A stretch of 64,000 bases of DNA from Gammaproteobacteria bacterium (lineage in GTDB: Bacteria; Pseudomonadota; Gammaproteobacteria; Steroidobacterales; Foliamicaceae), in the NCBI GenBank assembly GCA_009845905.1, contig VXYS01000003.1, positions 124,001 to 188,000 on the forward strand, in the 5' to 3' direction. The translations under genes were made by a program, and so were the position numbers. The notes under the pieces were generated by a model. It did no database searches. It was not told where the DNA came from and saw only the letters and a list, made by a program, of their open reading frames with translations. This document shows positions 1 through 9,100 of this stretch, in pieces. How positions within the stretch are numbered: position 1 is the first letter of the stretch; each line of letters begins with the position of its first letter.

Positions 1-1680
1 ATCGTCACGCGGCGGCCGGGAGAGGAATTCGGCGGTAATTTCAGGTTTGCGCTGGGCAATTACGACTTGCGGAAAGCCCATCTGGCGATCGATACCGGAG
101 CGTTTGCCGGAGGGATGTTCAGAGCGCGGTTGGCGGGCGCAAGCGTGGACCGTGGCGGTTTCTACACCAACTCATTCAATGGCAACGAACTCGGCAGGAG
201 GGATTCAAGAGGCATCAGGGCAACCCTGGATGCGGATTTCGGGGCGCTGGACGCCACGCTGATTCTGGATTCCGAGCAACAGGACAGCATTGGCGTTCCC
301 CTCAATAATTTCGTGCTGGAGCCGGACGGCACGCGCCTCGACGGGGACCCCTACACCGTGCGCCACGATTACGACGGATACGGCGAATCCGACAGCAGCG
401 GCGTTACTTTCCTGTCCAACTACGAAACGGAATTCGGGCTCTTCTCGCTGGTCGCTTCGGCCCGCGAACTGGATTTCGCGACCTACGCCGATTACGACGG
501 CCGCGCTGGTTTTTCGCCGCCGCCCCCGCTGCCGCTACACGTGGGTTTCGTCACCGCGCACGAACAGCGAAGCGCCGAGGTGTATTTCAGCGATTCGCAC
601 AGCGAGCGATTCGACTATGTGCTGGGTCTTTACTTCGTCGAGGAGGACCACGTAACCGACATCCTGCAGGCCATCCTGATCCCGCCCTTCGACCGCATGG
701 TCCCGGCCACCATCAACAGGCAGGACGCACGCTCGCTTGCGTTTTACGCACAGACGGACATCTGGCTCACCGACCGCCTCGCGGCCGTTCTCGGAGGCAG
801 GCATACCCGCGACGAAAAGGACTTTGATTCCACGATATTTTTCCCGAGAAGGACGCAGGAGTTCGCCCGGCAGGCGGATTGGAGCGATTCGACCTGGAGG
901 GCCGGCTTCAATTACTTCGCCAGGGAAGACCTGATGCTGTACGCGAATGTGTCAACCGGCTACAAGGGCGGGGGATTCAATTCCCGGGCCACGCTGCCGC
1001 AGAACCTGGGACCCTATGATCCCGAATACGTGACCAACTACGAAGCGGGCATCAAGGGCACCTTGCTGGAGGGGCGCCTTCGCGTCAATGCAGCCGCGTT
1101 CATGATCGAATACGAGGACGTCGCCGCGGTGATCCGACGGCCGGGGCTGACCCGCAGCGGCACGGACTCCATCCTGGAAAACCTGGGCGAGGCCGAAATG
1201 TCCGGCCTGGAACTGGAAGCGCAACTGGCGATCAACCGCAGACTGGCCGTCAGCTTCAACGCGGCATACCTGAAGTCCGAGTGGACCGAGTTCATGGCCG
1301 ATCTGAACAACGACGGGGTCGTGACGGACAATTCGTTTTTCGAACTCCCCGCCGCGCCCGAATGGAGCTTTTTCGGTGCAGTGGACTTCCGTACACCGAT
1401 GAACGCCGGCGTTCTCCACTGGCACCTGGAAGCGCGCTACAAGTCACGCCAGGCGATGCTGGCCCAGACCAATGCCGCATTTGCGCGCCGAGCCGCGCAC
1501 ACCCTGATCAACGGTAACGTTGCCTGGGCGCCGCAAAGCGGCCGTTACCGCGTGTCGGTCTATGGCAGAAACCTGACGGACGAACTCTTTCGCGGCTCCG
1601 CCTATCTTGGCCTGTTTCCGCTGAATACCTTCAGTGCGCCACGCACTTTCGGCGTGGAGGTGCAGTTCAACCTCTTCTAA
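1..1680 (+). CDS. TonB-dependent outer membrane receptor, 5' truncated by window edge
   Basis: The reading frame is open from base 1 and ends at TAA 1678-1680, so this is the last 559 residues of a larger receptor. It begins in IVTRRP, the segment that in TonB-dependent receptors joins the end of the plug domain to the first barrel strand; signal peptide, TonB box and most of the plug lie outside the window. The rest is typical 22-strand barrel: alternating aromatic and polar strands, the late motif NVSTGYKGGGFNSR, the YEAGIKG strand and a C-terminal strand ending in phenylalanine (VEVQFNLF). Receptors with this YKGGGFN signature are usually annotated as uptake systems for siderophores or other large ligands; the substrate cannot be read from the sequence. 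It converges with the RND operon, leaving 36 bases between stop codons. Confidence 0.93.
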   Translation: MVTRRPGEEFGGNFRFALGNYDLRKAHLAIDTGAFAGGMFRARLAGASVDRGGFYTNSFNGNELGRRDSRGIRATLDADFGALDATLILDSEQQDSIGVPLNNFVLEPDGTRLDGDPYTVRHDYDGYGESDSSGVTFLSNYETEFGLFSLVASARELDFATYADYDGRAGFSPPPPLPLHVGFVTAHEQRSAEVYFSDSHSERFDYVLGLYFVEEDHVTDILQAILIPPFDRMVPATINRQDARSLAFYAQTDIWLTDRLAAVLGGRHTRDEKDFDSTIFFPRRTQEFARQADWSDSTWRAGFNYFAREDLMLYANVSTGYKGGGFNSRATLPQNLGPYDPEYVTNYEAGIKGTLLEGRLRVNAAAFMIEYEDVAAVIRRPGLTRSGTDSILENLGEAEMSGLELEAQLAINRRLAVSFNAAYLKSEWTEFMADLNNDGVVTDNSFFELPAAPEWSFFGAVDFRTPMNAGVLHWHLEARYKSRQAMLAQTNAAFARRAAHTLINGNVAWAPQSGRYRVSVYGRNLTDELFRGSAYLGLFPLNTFSAPRTFGVEVQFNLF

Positions 1681-1716
1681 GGTCCGGCTGATACCGCTTG
1701 CGCGGGCGGGTGCTTG

Positions 1717-4700
1717 TCAGGCCGTGAGGCCCGGTCCGACCTCGCCTTCGGAAGGTTCGCGCTGGCCGGGGCCCAGGATCGCCTCGCGGGTTCCGTCCAC
1801 GATCAGCACCAGGGCGGGGACGAAGAACAGCAGGGCGGCGCTGGCCGCGATCAGTCCTCCCACCATGCTGATCACCATGGGCAGCAGGCCCTGGGTCACT
1901 TCGCTCTTTCCGTAAATCACGGGCATCAGGCCGACTATGGTCGTGATCGTGGTCAGGAAGATCGCGCGGAAGCGTTGCCGGGCGGCCGCGCTCACTGCGG
2001 CGATGGCCGGCGTGGCGGCGGATTCCGCCCGAATCCTGTTATACCGGTCCATGAGGACCAGCGTGTCGTTCACGACCACGCCGCCCACCGCAACCATGCC
2101 GAACACGGACGTTATCGACAGATCGTAGCCCAGCACCAGGTGAGCGAGCAGACCGCCGGCAATTGCGAAGGGCAGTCCGGCCAGCACCAGTGCGGGCTGC
2201 CAGTAGCTGCGCAGCTGCACCGCCATCAGGAAGTACATGAACAGCAGCGCCAGCGGGACCGTAAAGCGCAGGATCCTGTTGACCTCCGATTGCCCTTCTC
2301 CCCGCCCCTGGCGGACCACCCTCAGGCCCGGATACTTGCTTGACAAACGGGGAGCCACATCGTTCTCGACTTCCGCCATGACGGTGTTGGGTGAGGACAA
2401 TCCACGATCGACGCGGCCGCTGACGGTTGCCGCACGAACGCCATCAATCCGCGTCAGGGTCGAATAGTCTCGGGTTTCCACGATACGGGCGACGGCGGAC
2501 AGCGGAATCTGCGCGCCACCGGGCCGCAATATGCGTTCGTCCAGCAATTCACGGACGCTGCGGCGGCGCTCCTGCGGATAGCGCGCCATGACCCTGATTT
2601 CGTCGCGGCCGCGCTGAATGCGCTGTACCTCGGCGCCGTAGAAGCGGTTCCTGAGCTGCACGGCCAGTCCGGCGGGCGACAGTCCGGCGGCGATGCCGGC
2701 CTCGGTCAATTCCAGGTCGAACTGCCGCTTGCTCTCGCCCAGAGAATCCTCGACCTGGAACAGTGCGGGCATGTTGCCGAACGCGCTCCGCAGCTCGCCC
2801 GTCGCCGCGACGACGGTTTCTTCATCCGGATGCACGAGCGCGTACTGGATCTCGGCGTCGTTGGGGATCAGCGCCGTGTTGTAGCGGATGCTCTCCACGC
2901 CCCGGACCTGTCCGGCATTGAGGCGCCACATCGTCTCGAGTTCGGCCGGCCTGAGCGACCGCTGCGATTCGCCCCTGATGTGCATGGTCACGGAAGCCAG
3001 GTGGGTCCCGTAGGTCGATCTCTTCGAACCCTGGATCCGGTAGGCGCCGAAGTGATGGCCCACTACCGCTGCGACCGTGGTGACCGGATCGTCGCCGGCC
3101 TGCCTGTTGGTCGCATGGGCGGCCTCGATCAGCTGCTCCGCGGCGGCCCACGTGGTCTCGTAAGGCGTTCCGGTGGGAAAGACGATGTCCGCCTGAATGC
3201 GATTCGCGTCCGCCGTACGCAGGAACATCCACTGCGTTCCCGCCATGGCCACAAGCACCACTGCTACGACCAGTACGACGCTGGTGACTATGGTGAGGTA
3301 GGGTCGGCGCACGGCCGAAGCGATTGCGCCCACGACCCATCGGTCACGCAGGTTGTTCAGGCGGCTTCGCACGCTGCCCTGTATGCCGGTCAGGGGCGGC
3401 CTGCTCCATGGAGAACTGTGCGACAGGTGCGCAGGCAGAATCAGGAACGCCTCGATCAGTGAAACGGAGAGCACGAGGAAGATGATCAACGGCATCGTAT
3501 TGAGCATTTGCCCGGTCGGGCCAAACGTGAATGCGAGCGGAACGAAGGCGATCATTGTCGTCAGCACGCCCACCGTGACCGGCGCCACGACCGCGTGCGC
3601 CCCCGCAATCGCCGCCCGGGACCCCCGCAGGCCGTTTTCCCGCTGCGTCGCGATGCTCTCGCCCACAACCACCGCGTCGTCCACGACGATGCCGACCGCG
3701 AGCAGCAGAGTGAACAACGTGACCACGTTCAGGGTCAGCCCGAAGGCCGGGAAGAACAGCAGCGCGCCCAGCATCGAAGTGGGGACGCCGATGGCTACCC
3801 AGACGGCTATCCGAAAGTCGAAGACCAGGGAAAGGAACAGGAATACCAGCGCGAACCCGAGCAGCCCGGCGCCGATCACCGTCCGGAACTGCACCCCGGT
3901 AAGCGCCGTGTTGTCATCCCAGACGAATACGCTGGTGCCCGCGGGAGGCTCGTAGTTCTCGATCAGGTTCCTCGCATCGGATGCGAGTTGCGTCATGTCA
4001 TGAATGTCCGCGGCGCGGATGTTCAGGAACATCGCCGGAACGCCGTCCACTTCCCCGTCCACGTCCACGTCGGCGAAGCCGTCGATGACCGTCGCCACGT
4101 CCCGCAGCCTCACGATCGTGCCGTCGATGCTCGCGATCAGCACGACGTCCAGGAAGTCTTCGCCCACCATGCGTTTCTGGTCCGTGCGCAGGATCAGTCC
4201 GCCCGCATCCGTCCGCAGTTCTCCCGAGGACACGTTGAGCGAGGATTCGCGTATCGCCCGGGCCAGCTCTGAAATGGTCAGGTTGTTGCGCCGCAGCTGC
4301 TCCTCGCTAACGACAATCGAGATTTCCCGCTCCGCCGCCCCGAAAAGGGAAACCATGGACAGCGAGGGCAGCGCCAGCAGGTCTTCCTGGACCTGTTCGG
4401 CGGCGGCCCTCAGTTCCGTTCTGCCCAGCACCGTGGAGGTCACGGCAACGGTCATGATGATCCGGTGCGCCTTGGACAGGACGATTTCCGGTTGCTCGGC
4501 ATTGAGAGGCGGGAATCCTTCGATGCGATCGACCGCCGACGTGACGTCGTCGAGCACGGTGACCGGATCCGCGAACGGTTCCAGTTGAACGGTGACGGTG
4601 GCCAATCCCTCGGTGGCCGTGGACGTTACCCGCCTCACCCCCTCGACGGCGATCAGGTTTTCCTCCAGCCGGCGGTTGACGCTTTCCTCGACTTCCGCGG

Positions 4701-4923
4701 GCGAGCTGCCCGGGAACGGGACCGTTATCGAGATCTGCCGCGAATCCAGGTCCGGATAGTCCTCGATTTCGAGATTCGAGGCGGCAAAAAGCCCGCCGCC
4801 CAGAAGCAGCAGCATCAGCAGATTGCCCGCTACGGTATTTCGCGCGAAAAAGGCGATGATGTCGTGGAAGGGGTTATTCCCCTCGGCGCCGGGACCGCCC
4901 GGCGTTTGCGCCGCCTGATTCAC
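1717..4923 (-). CDS. RND-family efflux permease (AcrB/HAE1 type)
   Basis: Proton-driven inner-membrane pump of 1068 residues, close to the usual size of AcrB-type RND permeases. The N-terminal helix (about residues 20-50) is followed by porter-domain motifs, the TM4 motif GIVVDDAVVVGES with the paired aspartates D415-D416 of the proton relay, and the second-half TM10 motif GGVVVNDTLVLMD. TM10 lacks the lysine of AcrB (K940) but has an aspartate after the asparagine, as in many HAE1-like proteins. It starts 3 bases after the stop of the adaptor gene at 4927-6090, so the two form an adaptor-pump pair. No outer-membrane channel gene is nearby, so the pump would have to share one. It is the last gene of the minus-strand operon beginning at 13694. 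Substrate unknown. Confidence 0.95.
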   Translation of the reverse strand: MNQAAQTPGGPGAEGNNPFHDIIAFFARNTVAGNLLMLLLLGGGLFAASNLEIEDYPDLDSRQISITVPFPGSSPAEVEESVNRRLEENLIAVEGVRRVTSTATEGLATVTVQLEPFADPVTVLDDVTSAVDRIEGFPPLNAEQPEIVLSKAHRIIMTVAVTSTVLGRTELRAAAEQVQEDLLALPSLSMVSLFGAAEREISIVVSEEQLRRNNLTISELARAIRESSLNVSSGELRTDAGGLILRTDQKRMVGEDFLDVVLIASIDGTIVRLRDVATVIDGFADVDVDGEVDGVPAMFLNIRAADIHDMTQLASDARNLIENYEPPAGTSVFVWDDNTALTGVQFRTVIGAGLLGFALVFLFLSLVFDFRIAVWVAIGVPTSMLGALLFFPAFGLTLNVVTLFTLLLAVGIVVDDAVVVGESIATQRENGLRGSRAAIAGAHAVVAPVTVGVLTTMIAFVPLAFTFGPTGQMLNTMPLIIFLVLSVSLIEAFLILPAHLSHSSPWSRPPLTGIQGSVRSRLNNLRDRWVVGAIASAVRRPYLTIVTSVVLVVAVVLVAMAGTQWMFLRTADANRIQADIVFPTGTPYETTWAAAEQLIEAAHATNRQAGDDPVTTVAAVVGHHFGAYRIQGSKRSTYGTHLASVTMHIRGESQRSLRPAELETMWRLNAGQVRGVESIRYNTALIPNDAEIQYALVHPDEETVVAATGELRSAFGNMPALFQVEDSLGESKRQFDLELTEAGIAAGLSPAGLAVQLRNRFYGAEVQRIQRGRDEIRVMARYPQERRRSVRELLDERILRPGGAQIPLSAVARIVETRDYSTLTRIDGVRAATVSGRVDRGLSSPNTVMAEVENDVAPRLSSKYPGLRVVRQGRGEGQSEVNRILRFTVPLALLFMYFLMAVQLRSYWQPALVLAGLPFAIAGGLLAHLVLGYDLSITSVFGMVAVGGVVVNDTLVLMDRYNRIRAESAATPAIAAVSAAARQRFRAIFLTTITTIVGLMPVIYGKSEVTQGLLPMVISMVGGLIAASAALLFFVPALVLIVDGTREAILGPGQREPSEGEVGPGLTA

Positions 4924-4926
4924 GCC

Positions 4927-6090
4927 TTATTCCCCCCGGAAGTTTCGTGAGGTATCTACAACCGTCACGGAAACCCCGGGTTCCGCCGCAGGGACGGCTC
5001 CCAGCACCACGCCATCCCCGGTATCGAAGTCCGAAACGATCCAGCCGGCCTCGGTGCGGCCCAGCGATCGGGGCGTCACGGCTTCAAGCACGCCGCCGCG
5101 AACCACCCACACCGTCCCGTTGGCTTGCTCCGCCGCTTTCGGAAGCAACAGCGAGTTCTCGAATGCCGGTCCCTCGATCGACAGGTTGACGAAGGTTCCC
5201 GGCGCCGGAATGTTTGCCAGCGGGACCGAATCGGCAAACTTTACGTATAGGCGCACGAGGCGGCTGCGCCGGTTGACGATCGGCGCCACGCGATCCACAA
5301 AGGCGGGGAAGAACTCCCCATTCGCGATAACCTGCACTGCTCGTCCCTCGGCCGGATCCAGGTAATCCAGGTCGTCCAGGGAAATGGGCGCCTCCACTTC
5401 CAGGGACTCTCTCGAAAACGCCAGGCCGAACGGCTCCAGCGGACCGACGAGTTGTCCCCGCATTGCGGTCGTCTCCACGATCCGCCCGTCGAAGGGCAGC
5501 GAGTAGCGGGTGCGCGCCAGGTTCAGTTCGGATTTCTCCACCGCCGCCCTGGCCGCGTCCACCCGGGCCTGGTAGCGTGCGATTTCGGTTTCGTTGTTGA
5601 CCAGCGGCGGAACCGGCCGGCCCGGGTTCTGGCTCTGAAACTCTTCGCGTTTTTCCTCGGCCCGCAATTCCCGCCAGCGCAGGCGCGCCTCCTGCTGCTG
5701 CAGGAGGGCCCTATTGATCTTGAGGTCGATCTCGAAGTCCATCGGGTCGATCGTCAGCAGTGTCTGTCCGGCGCGAAAGGTACCGCCTCCCCGCAATGCG
5801 TCGGAAACGGAAAGCACACGCCCGGCAACCTGGGTACGCAGGCCCACCTTGCCCTGGGCCCGCACTTCGCCGGTCAGCGATACGTTGAGGGAATGTTGCC
5901 CCCTGACCGGATGCGCAACGCCGACCTCCGGATCCTGCAACTGGGATCGCGCGACGGATGTCTGCGGGCCGCCCATTTCGGGAGCCCGGGCAAAATATAC
6001 GGCTACGGCGAAAACCGCCAGCACCAGGGCCGTCTGCGCTAATCCGGCGAAGCGCCGACGCCCGCCTGTATCGTTGCCGTTGCCGTTCAT
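4927..6090 (-). CDS. RND efflux periplasmic adaptor (membrane fusion protein)
   Basis: A 387-residue HlyD/AcrA-type adaptor that would link the downstream RND pump to an outer-membrane channel. A short basic N-terminus (GGRRR) precedes one membrane anchor at about residues 15-34. A biotinyl-lipoyl half follows (GLRTQVAGRVLSVS), then a helical hairpin (about residues 120-195), the second lipoyl half (LPFDGRIVETTAMRGQLV) and beta-barrel/membrane-proximal segments. The anchor has no lipobox cysteine, so it is a membrane-spanning adaptor and not a lipoprotein. It sits between the two pumps, 88 bases after the stop of the 1524-residue RND fusion and 3 bases before the 1068-residue pump, with which it is most likely paired. 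Confidence 0.93.
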   Translation of the reverse strand: MNGNGNDTGGRRRFAGLAQTALVLAVFAVAVYFARAPEMGGPQTSVARSQLQDPEVGVAHPVRGQHSLNVSLTGEVRAQGKVGLRTQVAGRVLSVSDALRGGGTFRAGQTLLTIDPMDFEIDLKINRALLQQQEARLRWRELRAEEKREEFQSQNPGRPVPPLVNNETEIARYQARVDAARAAVEKSELNLARTRYSLPFDGRIVETTAMRGQLVGPLEPFGLAFSRESLEVEAPISLDDLDYLDPAEGRAVQVIANGEFFPAFVDRVAPIVNRRSRLVRLYVKFADSVPLANIPAPGTFVNLSIEGPAFENSLLLPKAAEQANGTVWVVRGGVLEAVTPRSLGRTEAGWIVSDFDTGDGVVLGAVPAAEPGVSVTVVDTSRNFRGE

Positions 6091-6178
6091 TGCCCAATCC
6101 CCCCGAGCTCAGGTGCCGGTTGATTCTATATGGGCGACCAACAGCTTTCAATTGCCGGCATTGGCGGCGCGCCACGCC

Positions 6179-9100
6179 TTACCCGGCGAATGTCCGATCC
6201 AGGATACGGGCGCTTACGAGGGCGGTTTCCGCGATCAGATCGCCCAGTTCGTCAAAATGGCCGACGCCGCATAGGTCCGCGATCCTGGCCTTCTGATCGT
6301 CGGAGGCGGATTCGGGATCGAAAGCTTCGCCGCTGGTCATCTGGAAAAACCCTTCCAGGTTTTGCCATAGCGTGGCGGCCTCGACCAGCCCGGATGCGGC
6401 TCGCGCGTCGATAAGCTCATGCTTGCCTGCAGCTTCGAATGTCGGAATAAGGCCACGCACCAGCACTTCGGGGGTATGGCGGGCATGCATGAGCTGCAGG
6501 AATTCGGCCGCCAGCTCCAGTTCGGCCAGGCCGCCCGTTCGGCGCCGTATCTCCCAGGTATCGCTGTCCTTGTGCCGTTGCGCCAGGCTGCTGCGGACCG
6601 CGGCGATGTCGGCGGCGATGGCGCCGGCGTCATGTGAGCGTGTCAGCACCGAACGCCGGAACGTCTCGAACCGGTCGCCGAGGTCGCCTTCGGCCTCGAA
6701 GACACGTGCGTGGACCAGCATGCGCAGATCGGCCGAATCCGCGGATTCGTCGAAGTGCCGGCCGGCGGCTGCCAGTGTCGGGGCGAATGTTTCGCGACCT
6801 GCGCTTTGCAGGGCGTAGGGGGGCACAGGCCTGAGCAGGATGCCTTCGGCGGAGAATTCACGAATCAGCCGCGTGAAGAACTGCACGAACTGTGCGTGCC
6901 AGGCAGTGGGATTGAGTGTTGCGGTGGTCGATGCCCGGTCTTCCCGGTCGCAGACGAACAGCAGTTCCAGCGGGCCGCCGGCCACGAACTCGCGCCGGCC
7001 CGCGGGGCCCAGCGCCACCAGCGCTATGCGGCTGCCGGAAATTTCGCCGTGCTGCGTGGTGAATTCGGACCTGGCCGCGGGCAACAGCGACGCAAGGCAG
7101 GTCTCCAGGATGTCGGTCAGCGGTCCGGCGGCTTCCACGGGTGCCATCGTCCCGCCGGCAATGTGGGCGCCGAGCTGGAAGGTGCGCTCTTCCGCCCAGG
7201 TTCGGGCCTCGCTGACGGCATCGCTGACGTTCGGCGCCCTGGCGGCGACGTCGCCGAGCTGCGCGCGCATTTCCCCGATGTCGAACTCGCGCTGGTAGTA
7301 CACGCGCACCAGGCCCTGGCGTGCGATCTTCTCCATCTCCGGATCCAGGTCGAGGTCTTCCGGCAACTGGAGGTCGGTGAATTCCTGCGCTCTCAGGCTT
7401 TCCTGCACGTAGGGATAGCGCGCCATCCATTGGGACAGTCGTGGCGAAGCGCCGATCACGCCGGCCACAACCCTGTCCGTGACGCGCCGGGTGCCGCCGG
7501 AAATGTCCAGCAGGACCAGCCACAGGGCCGGGACGAACAGCAGCGCGGCGACCGAGGAAAACACGACGCCGAAGGCCAGCGAGGCAGCCATCGGCACGAG
7601 CGGCTGAGCCGGAACGCTGTTGCTCAGCATAAGGGGCGCAACGCCGGCAAAAGTGGTGACCGTGGTAATCAGTATCGGACGGAACCGGGAAACGGCGGCG
7701 TTCAGCAGGGCGTCCTCCATACCGTCGCCGGCGGCCCGGAAACGGTTGACACCGTGAATCAGGACCAGCGTCGAGTTCACGACCACGCCGGAGGCGGCCA
7801 CGATCCCGAAAACCGAAGCCATCGAAAGACCCACGACGGGCCCGAACAGTTTCAGAATCACGTGTCCCCATACCGCCCCCACGAAAGCGAACGGCAGCAC
7901 CGCCATGATGATCAACGGCTGCGAATAGGAACGCAGGGGCAGGGCCAGCAGCGCGAATATCGCGAACAGGGCCAGGAGAAACAGCGGTCCGACCGTGGCG
8001 ACCGTTTCCTGCTGCTCGCGGGCGCTTTCGACGGTGAATGAAACGCCGTCGTAGCGGCGCAGGACCTGGCTCAGGAACCCGGCGTTCAGCTCGGCCATGA
8101 CGGCTTCCGCGGATGTGAGCCGGGGATCCACTTCGGCCGATACGTCCACGGTGCGCGACCCGTTGGTTCGCTGGATCTCCGCCAGTCCCCGCCCGCCGCT
8201 CACTTCGGCCACCGTTGCGAAAGGAACTTCCCCGCCCTCGGGCGTCCGGACCCTCAGCGAGAAAAGCGAATCCAGCGAGCGCCTTTGCTCTTCGGGGTAA
8301 CGCACCATCAGGCGGACGTCGTCCCGGCCACGCTGTATCCGCTGGGCCTCTTCGCCGTAGAACGCCTGCCTTACCTGGCGGCCCAGATCGGCCAGGGTTA
8401 TCCCCAGGGCTTCGCCGGCCGGAGTGACCGAGAGCTCCAGTTCGGCCTTGCCGTCGCGCAACGAATCGGCGATGCCGAACACGCCCGGGTACTGAAGCAG
8501 CTCGCCGCGAAACTCGTCGGCGATGCGTCTCAGGTCGCCGATGTTCTCGCCCGCGAACCGGATCCATATTTCCGGATCTCTCTCGATCCGCTCCGTAATG
8601 AAGCTGAGCTGGTCCGAGGCGGCAGAGGAACCCGCGGCCTCGCGCCACATCCTGCCCACTTCCTCGGTCCGGATGTCGCGCTCCTCGCTCGGATTCAGTT
8701 GTATCGTGACTTCGCCGAGGTGTGCTCCGGACGGCGCCGGAATGGCGCTGCCGGGCTGCGCCGTGGAAGGGTGCCCGCCCATGGCTTCCACAATGTGCAG
8801 CACGATCGGCTTTTCCTGGTCCTCGGCCAGTTGCTCCCTCAAGTCCCGGGCGGAATCGGCGAGTTGCTCGATGATCCCCTGCGTCGTCGCCTCGCTGGTT
8901 CCCAGCGGCATCCGCAAGCGGGCGGTGACCGTGTCTCCCTGTATCGGGGTGAAGAACGTGAACGGCAGGTGCCCGCTGAGAACGATGCTGATCGAGACGA
9001 TCAGGGCAGCCAGCGAAATGGCCAGCGTCAGGACACGGTTCCGGTATGCGGCGCGGGCCAGTTCGCGGAAACGACCCTGGACAAGCGCCTCCAGCGCCGA